DNA of 46,682 bases, taken from contig VGXU01000017.1 of NCBI GenBank assembly GCA_016873215.1, positions 1-46,682 on the forward strand. Direction: 5' to 3'. The position numbers and the translations under genes were made by a program. This document shows, piece by piece, positions 42,313 to 46,682 of the stretch; position 1 is the first letter of the stretch; each line of letters starts with the position of its first letter. This DNA comes from Planctomycetota bacterium. GTDB lineage: Bacteria > Planctomycetota > Phycisphaerae > Sedimentisphaerales > Anaerohalosphaeraceae. A model generated the notes under the pieces. That model did no database searches. It had not been told where the DNA came from and saw nothing but the letters and a program-made list of their open reading frames with translations.

Positions 42313-43503
42313 TTACAGGATTTCCATCCCCAGCAGGGTGATGTCGTCAATCTCCGCCGAAGTGCGTTTCCATCCCTCTGCGGCATGTTCAATCGCCTCC
42401 ATCATGGATATAACGGGCATTTCGCACAGGCTTAAAAACAGGTCGGTGAAAACAAACTGTCCATTGCCGCTGGTTTCACCAATTAATGGCTCGACGCCGT
42501 CGGAATAGAGCAGGATTTTATCGCCGGGCTGCACCGCGACGGTCTGTTCTTCAAGGTCCATTTCCTCAAAAACGCCCAGCAATCCGCCCCGGCTCTCCAG
42601 TAAAACCGGTTGGCAGCCGCGACGCAACAGAATCGGGTACGGGTGTCCGGCGCGGGCGAAGGTAAAGCTTTTTTTCTGTGTATCCAGCAGTCCGTAGCAG
42701 CAGGTGGCGAATAAACAGCCTTTAAGCTGCTGTGCAAGCATCTGCTGATTCAGATTTTCAAGAACATGCTGCGGAGAAAAAATAACCGGCTGTTTATTAC
42801 GAGTCTCGCGAAGAACGGCGGAGTGCTTGAGAAACATTGTCAGCAGGGCCGCCGGTATCGAATGGCCGACAGCATCAATCAAATACATCCCGACGTGTTT
42901 TTCATCTAAGCGAACAATGTCATAAATGTCGCCGGAGACCCATTCGGCGGGGTGGTAGATACAGGCGAAGCGAACACCGTCAACATCGGGCAATGTCTGG
43001 GGCAGAAAATTTCGCTGCACGGTCCCGGCCATCTTCAACTGCTCCTGCATTTGCCGCTGCTGCTCGGTTGCCGGAGGATTTTCCGTCAGCACCGTCGAAA
43101 ACTGCATCGCCGATTCAATCCGGGCCCAGATTTCTTCAATGTATGCCGAACGCACTTTGAATGCCAGTCGAAAGCCGGGTAACTCCATCATGATGGGCCA
43201 GTTCAGCAGAATGACGGGGATATTTTTCCGGCCGAAGGCGTGGATTTTCTCTTCGAGATGTTTCCATTCGCTCGGCGCAACGTGGCCGGCGTCAAGCAGA
43301 ATAGCGGTCGGCAAATCCTTTGTTTCGTCGAAATCAAGAAATGCCGCAAGACCGATTTTTCGCCATTGCCATTTTTGACCGGCCATCCGTGTGCAAATAG
43401 TCTGCGGCAGGTCAAGGCCGTCCGACGCAAATAACAGCGTCGCCAGGCCGGGCCGGCCCGCGATAAGAACCGGGGATTTCTCCGTTCGAATTTCAGACGT
43501 CAT
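42313..43503 (-). CDS. SpoIIE/RsbU-type PP2C serine phosphatase
   Basis: 396 residues. Residues ~10-125 look like a degenerate receiver domain (TAILLDAGHVAPSEW has an Asp near the usual site, and IPVILLNWP follows). A short coiled linker (TEQQRQMQEQLKMAGTVQRNFLPQ) leads into a PP2C-type phosphatase at ~170-390. Its metal-site motifs are SGDIYDIVRLDEKHVGMYLIDAVGHSIPAALL, DGVEPLIGETSG and EIDDITLLGMEI. Enzymes of this form dephosphorylate anti-sigma-factor antagonists in partner-switching cascades; no such partner is encoded nearby. No ribosome binding site is obvious before the ATG. Confidence 0.87.
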   Translation of the reverse strand: MTSEIRTEKSPVLIAGRPGLATLLFASDGLDLPQTICTRMAGQKWQWRKIGLAAFLDFDETKDLPTAILLDAGHVAPSEWKHLEEKIHAFGRKNIPVILLNWPIMMELPGFRLAFKVRSAYIEEIWARIESAMQFSTVLTENPPATEQQRQMQEQLKMAGTVQRNFLPQTLPDVDGVRFACIYHPAEWVSGDIYDIVRLDEKHVGMYLIDAVGHSIPAALLTMFLKHSAVLRETRNKQPVIFSPQHVLENLNQQMLAQQLKGCLFATCCYGLLDTQKKSFTFARAGHPYPILLRRGCQPVLLESRGGLLGVFEEMDLEEQTVAVQPGDKILLYSDGVEPLIGETSGNGQFVFTDLFLSLCEMPVISMMEAIEHAAEGWKRTSAEIDDITLLGMEIL

Positions 43504-43682
43504 ATAGTTTGCACAGAAATTGCGTTACAAAAGGGGTTTTCCACCACGTTGTTCCGGAAAAACCCGTATGTGCTTCTGTAATTTCATCGGCCCAAAAGCC
43601 GGTCAACTTAAGGCATGAAAGGATGAAAAATTATCGGACGAAAAACGGATAGGATAAATCGATGCTGAAAGCCGCCAAAAAG

Positions 43683-44399
43683 TCAGGCGAAAATGGCCGA
43701 ACCGATGCGAACCATCGTGGCGCCCATTTCGATGGCGATTTCATAGTCCTGGCTCATTCCCATACTCAGGTGATGAAACCGTGAACCGACGATTTTTTCG
43801 GACTTGATTTCCTCAAACAGTTCCCGGGCGCGGGCAAAGGCCGTGCGGACAACTTCTTTGTCCATCGTCAGCGGCGCCATCGTCATCAGTCCTTCCAGAC
43901 GGAGATTGGGCATCGAGGCGATTTGTTCGGCCAAATGAATCACCGCCCCGACGGGAGCGCCGTATTTTTGCGGTTCTTCGGAACAATTAACCTGCAAAAG
44001 GATAGGAACATGCAAATGAAGTTTCGCCGCGGCCGCGTCAATTTCCTCGGCCAGACGCAGCGTATCGACCGAATGAATCATCGTGCAGATTTGCAGCGTG
44101 GGTTTGACCTTGTTGCGCTGCAGATGGCCGATCATGTGCCAATGGATTTGCGAAGCTAAGTGCGCCTGGCCGGAAGCCTGCAGCGATTCGCCGACCTGGT
44201 CGGCAATCTGCTTGAGGTGCTGGACGCGGTTTTCACCCAACTCGATAAAACCCGCCCGCACAACCTCGATAATCTGCTCGATGGAAGCGGTCTTGGTGAC
44301 AACAATCAACTGAGCGCTGTCGGGCTTTCGGCCCGCTTTCACACAGGCCGATGCGATGCCGTCCTGAATCTGTCTGAGTTTTTCCGCAATCGGAGGCAT
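43683..44399 (-). CDS. YggS/PLPBP family pyridoxal phosphate homeostasis protein
   Basis: 238 residues, the usual length of the single-domain alanine-racemase-fold family. The PLP Lys is in LIVVTKTASIEQIIEVV; FIELGENRVQ, IHWHMIGHLQRNK, LQVNCSEEPQKYG and LSMGMSQDYEIAIEMGATMVRIGSAIF follow in the standard order. It binds PLP and keeps its free level in check rather than catalysing a reaction. It ends right of a gap that holds no clear regulatory element and begins 39 bases after the topoisomerase gene stops. Confidence 0.94.
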   Translation of the reverse strand: MPPIAEKLRQIQDGIASACVKAGRKPDSAQLIVVTKTASIEQIIEVVRAGFIELGENRVQHLKQIADQVGESLQASGQAHLASQIHWHMIGHLQRNKVKPTLQICTMIHSVDTLRLAEEIDAAAAKLHLHVPILLQVNCSEEPQKYGAPVGAVIHLAEQIASMPNLRLEGLMTMAPLTMDKEVVRTAFARARELFEEIKSEKIVGSRFHHLSMGMSQDYEIAIEMGATMVRIGSAIFA

Positions 44400-44437
44400 G
44401 GATTCCGTTCAACCCATAAGAAATGGTTCTGAATCGT

Positions 44438-45526
44438 TTAAGGTAAAAACTTCGACGGGTCTTTCAGCTTTTTCGGCAGGTACTCGGTGACGACAAACTC
44501 AAGGCCGTGCTTGGCGAACGCCTGCTGTTCGACGCGGACGCCCATATTCAGCATCTGGTTCATCGCCGCCTGCCACGGTTTGTAATACTTGACAAAGGGG
44601 TCGTTTTTCAGGGCGTCCTTGGCCCGTTTGATGTCCACGTCCTTGAGCGGATGGGTCGGCAGCTTGTAATCCACAATGTCCTGCGGCGTTACGCCCAGAA
44701 ACCGCGCCTGCGGAACGCAGAAAAATTCATTCAGATGCGCCGCGTTGCCCGAGCCGACTTTTAAGGTACGGTAAATATTAAAATAGCCGTAAGGGTCGCC
44801 GTCCACAAAGGCATAAACCGGCAATTTCAGTTTATCGCTGAGCCGGCGGATAAACCGTCGGCACGCCCGTGTCGGAACGCCGCCCATGCTGATGAGGATG
44901 CAGTGCGTTTTTTTCCAGTAGTCGTATTTGACTAACCGCTGGAAGGCACCGGCGGTTTCAATTGCCAAAATAAATTTGGCGTCGGAAATAAAATCGAGGT
45001 CTTCAACAACGGTGGGAATGGAGTAGGCGCCGGAACCGAATTTGGTGCAGTCGATTTTGAGTTTCTTGCCGGAGGCATCTTTGTCAATGACGAACAAATT
45101 CCCGGCCACGTCGCCGCCTTTTTCTTCGGGGATGAATTTCAGTTGTTCGCGGTTGACGCTGAACATCGCCTCGATATCATCCATGATCGTGTCCGATTCA
45201 GGCTGCTCGGCAAACGCGGCCTTGCCCCAGTTCTTCGAGATATAATAGGCCTCTCGTTTGGTGGCCATATCGTCTTTTTCCACCAGTTCCTTGCTCAGGG
45301 CCATCATCTTCAGCGTCTGAGCAAAGGTCTTGACGGTGCCGACTGTCAGCGTGCGATTCTTGAATTTATCCTGAATCTGGAAATGGCCTTTCTTCTCCAT
45401 GTATTTCACATTGGCCAGTGAACGCACGGGGGTGCTCATCATGGGCTTCTGGCCGACCATCACTTTGTCATAAACCTCACGGGCGTTGTCTTTGATTTTT
45501 TCGACAATATTTATTTTATTTGCCAT
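44438..45526 (-). CDS. top6A: DNA topoisomerase VI subunit A (Spo11-like)
   Basis: ATG at 45526 with GGAG upstream; 362 residues, normal for the A subunit. The winged-helix/CAP part holds the DNA-cleaving tyrosine in TKREAYYISKNW (Tyr94 or 95). The TOPRIM domain follows with Glu190 (FILAIETAGAFQRL) and Asp242/Asp244 (VYAFVDGDPYGYFNIYRTLK). Together with the GHKL ATPase subunit B it makes a type IIB topoisomerase that passes one duplex through another. The type is standard in archaea and plants and rare in bacteria, where some planctomycetes have it. A gene for subunit B usually adjoins; none lies on either side here. Confidence 0.92.
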   Translation of the reverse strand: MANKINIVEKIKDNAREVYDKVMVGQKPMMSTPVRSLANVKYMEKKGHFQIQDKFKNRTLTVGTVKTFAQTLKMMALSKELVEKDDMATKREAYYISKNWGKAAFAEQPESDTIMDDIEAMFSVNREQLKFIPEEKGGDVAGNLFVIDKDASGKKLKIDCTKFGSGAYSIPTVVEDLDFISDAKFILAIETAGAFQRLVKYDYWKKTHCILISMGGVPTRACRRFIRRLSDKLKLPVYAFVDGDPYGYFNIYRTLKVGSGNAAHLNEFFCVPQARFLGVTPQDIVDYKLPTHPLKDVDIKRAKDALKNDPFVKYYKPWQAAMNQMLNMGVRVEQQAFAKHGLEFVVTEYLPKKLKDPSKFLP

Positions 45527-45745
45527 ATTACACTCCAAAATGGCGTCCTGCTGTCACAATAACGATAGAAGTCATATAATACTGATAAATGTAAGTGAAA
45601 ATCAAATCCTATGCAAGGGGGAATTAAAATCATCGTGTGTAGGTAAAAGTACCGATATATTTCTGCAAAGCGGACGTCCTGACCGGCGGAATAAAACAAT
45701 TGCTCTTTAAAATTCATTTTTTTTGCATTTTTGTCGATAGATAGA

Positions 45746-45774
45746 TTGACAATTATATGGGTAATGATTATATT
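45746..45774 (+). promoter_or_regulatory. sigma70-type promoter of a candidate small RNA
   Basis: TTGACA at 45746-45751 (6/6) and TATATT at 45769-45774 (5/6), separated by 17 bases. Transcription would begin around 45781, at the first base of the structured RNA. No protein gene follows on this strand before the window ends. Confidence 0.65.
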
Positions 45775-45780
45775 GCTAAT

Positions 45781-45890
45781 AGGAGCATAAGCAGTCGCCG
45801 CATGGGTGACTGAGTGTATAAACCTCGGCGAGGCTATGTGGTCATCCGTTTTCCCCCCCAGACGGACCCACTACCTCGCCACTTTTTTGT
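45781..45890 (+). ncRNA. candidate structured small RNA of about 110 nt
   Basis: Starting about seven bases after a good -10 box and ending in a U-run, the segment folds into two hairpins. Hairpin 1 spans 45792-45812: CAGTCGCC pairs with GGGTGACTG (8 pairs including one G-U, loop of 5). Hairpin 2 spans 45827-45879: GGCGAGG with CCTCGCC, GTGG with CCAC, TCCG with CGGA, capped by a 13-base loop holding TTTT and six C. Six T follow at 45882-45887. The CCTC at 45823-45826 could also pair with GAGG of hairpin 2, allowing an alternative fold. I do not recognise it as 6S, SRP RNA, tmRNA or a known riboswitch. A C-rich loop of this kind can target ribosome binding sites. Confidence 0.55.
45827..45887 (+). 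terminator. intrinsic terminator of the candidate small RNA
   Basis: Hairpin with a 7-bp GC-rich base (GGCGAGG/CCTCGCC), extended by two inner helices and followed two bases later by six T. A classic Rho-independent form. It does not serve a protein gene on this strand. Confidence 0.65.
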
Positions 45891-46032
45891 CTCTTAAAAA
45901 AAGACCCCATCTGTCTTGTATAGCTCTGTTTATAGAAACGCGGCTGTTTTGATAATCTTAAAATATACAAGAGCGTTTTACTTTTGTTTTAGTCCAGAGA
46001 TTGAATAGGGTGTCAATATAGATAGCAGTTAT
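45888..46032. other. intergenic stretch, nothing further recognised
   Basis: AT-rich DNA between the candidate small RNA and the end of the yjbQ-like gene. No open frame, promoter of note or repeat was recognised. The topoisomerase promoter should lie between 45527 and 45745, on the minus strand, but I could not pick a convincing one. Confidence 0.5.
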
Positions 46033-46443
46033 TTATTCCCCTGAAATCTGGACGTGTAATGTCCTGCTTCTTGGCCCATCGAACTCACAGAAGAAAATTC
46101 CCTGCCAGGGTCCAAGCACAAAACTTCCGTTATGGATAAAAATTTGCCGGCTGCACCCGATAAGGGAGGATTTGACATGGGCGTCGCTGTTGCCTTCGTT
46201 GTGCTGATAGCCGGGTAGATTTTGAGGAATCAGTTTTTCAAGGGTCAGCAGGATGTCGTGCGGCACGTCAGGGTCGGCGTTTTCGTTAATGGTCACCGCC
46301 GCGGTGGTGTGAGGGCAATAGACCGTCGCGCAGCCGTTTTGAATTCCGCTTTGGGTAACCAACTCAGACACCTGACGGGTAATGTCTATCATCTGGCATC
46401 GCCTTGAACTGCGAAGGGATAACACATCCTGCGCAATCTTCAT
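46033..46443 (-). CDS. YjbQ/UPF0047 family protein
   Basis: 136 residues, full length. The family signature residues are all present: CPHTTAAVTINENADPDVPHD, HNEGNSDAHVKSSLIG with its His/Asp/His ligands, and GPWQGIFFCEFDGPRSR at the end. Some members were reported to have weak thiamine-phosphate synthase activity, but the physiological role of the family is unsettled. GGAGG five bases before the ATG makes the start secure. Confidence 0.93.
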   Translation of the reverse strand: MKIAQDVLSLRSSRRCQMIDITRQVSELVTQSGIQNGCATVYCPHTTAAVTINENADPDVPHDILLTLEKLIPQNLPGYQHNEGNSDAHVKSSLIGCSRQIFIHNGSFVLGPWQGIFFCEFDGPRSRTLHVQISGE

Positions 46444-46466
46444 ACAACCTCCTTATAAAAAAAACT

Positions 46467-46559
46467 CGCAAGCGACGGGATTTCCAACAAAAACGCAGTA
46501 GCACGGAGCGCAAGCGACGGGATTCCCAACAAAAACGCAGCAGCCCGGAGCGCAAGAGC
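46467..46559. repeat. 42-bp tandem repeat, two full copies and a 9-base third
   Basis: Copies at 46467-46508 and 46509-46550 differ at three positions; 46551-46559 begins a third. Each starts CGCAAGCGACGGGATT and contains CAACAAAAACGCAG. The array sits upstream of the yjbQ-like gene, in what should be its promoter region. 42 is a multiple of three, and the minus strand reads through as a 14-residue repeat, but no start or family supports translation. Confidence 0.8.
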
Positions 46560-46682
46560 TTTTTGCATCAAAATCCAATTTTAACATATTAATTTCTCCA
46601 AGCATTATAAAATATCATTTTACCACGTACCCAATTTTCAACTCGGAATTTCGTGCGAACCCAATTGGGCAATGGTTTGAGG
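46560..46682. other. intergenic end of the window
   Basis: AT-rich sequence with a short CCCAATTGGG palindrome near 46661. No gene seen. Confidence 0.4.

Noticed and set aside
45511-45717. 68-codon open frame upstream of the topoisomerase gene
   Set aside because: No ribosome binding site and no family resemblance; it overlaps the start of the topoisomerase gene.
45781-45890. Riboswitch or attenuator for a downstream gene
   Set aside because: The segment is transcribed rightwards, but the next gene in that direction is on the opposite strand, so there is no gene to control in cis. A stand-alone RNA fits better.
46467-46559. CRISPR array
   Set aside because: The 42-bp units abut directly with no spacers between them and no cas genes are near.

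Overview
The window looks like chromosomal DNA of a planctomycete, most likely a Phycisphaerae/Sedimentisphaerales-type bacterium. The pointers are a GLUG-repeat surface protein with a dockerin-like calcium motif, an archaeal-type topoisomerase VI A subunit, a FlgI-like domain on a lipoprotein with HEAT repeats, a homoserine kinase of the phosphoglycerate-mutase family, and sugar-catabolic genes (xylAB, a GH2 enzyme). This assignment is inference from gene content; the window holds no rRNA or other taxonomic marker. I recognised no tRNA, rRNA, complete IS or CRISPR array.

Left end (1-1276): the start of an unidentified gene, an L-type-lectin-like secreted protein that appears cut off at its C-terminus, and about 660 bases of intergenic DNA carrying small dyad repeats. 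1277-13121: an ABC-2 permease facing left and, divergent from it, a tight seven-gene set on the + strand. That set holds three successive SPFH (HflK/HflC-like) proteins, a P1B metal-type ATPase, an ABC ATPase, its ABC-2 permease and a large membrane-anchored protein. The third SPFH protein has a His/Cys-rich N-terminal tail. The ATPase combines a CPC motif with a histidine in the last membrane segment. This is the best candidate for an undescribed system: a metal transporter organised by SPFH scaffolds.

13225-18032 (+): a UvrD/PcrA helicase, glucose-6-phosphate isomerase, and one ORF that fuses RuvX/YqgF to 6-phosphogluconolactonase. 18036-20648 (-): a long coiled-coil protein and a membrane-anchored ParA/BY-kinase-like protein with a degenerate P-loop. 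20841-22352 (+): the GLUG surface protein behind a perfect TTGACA-18-TATAAT promoter. 22367-28451 (-): SMC and a complementary pair of M16 peptidase subunits. 28525-31986 (-): the FlgI-like lipoprotein and a NfeD/S49-type ClpP-fold protein.

32136-37563 (-): xylB, xylA, hom and an overlapping phosphoglycerate-mutase-family gene (probable homoserine kinase), read in that order. 37652-43503 (-): lipoprotein MsrB, a GH2 hydrolase, the remnant of a sodium/solute symporter joined out of frame to a truncated URO-D gene, and a SpoIIE/RsbU-type phosphatase. 43683-46443 (-): YggS, topoisomerase VI subunit A with no B subunit beside it, and YjbQ. Between the last two, on the + strand, lies a probable small RNA of about 110 nt with its own sigma70-type promoter, two hairpins and a U-run terminator. 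The right edge carries a 42-bp tandem repeat.
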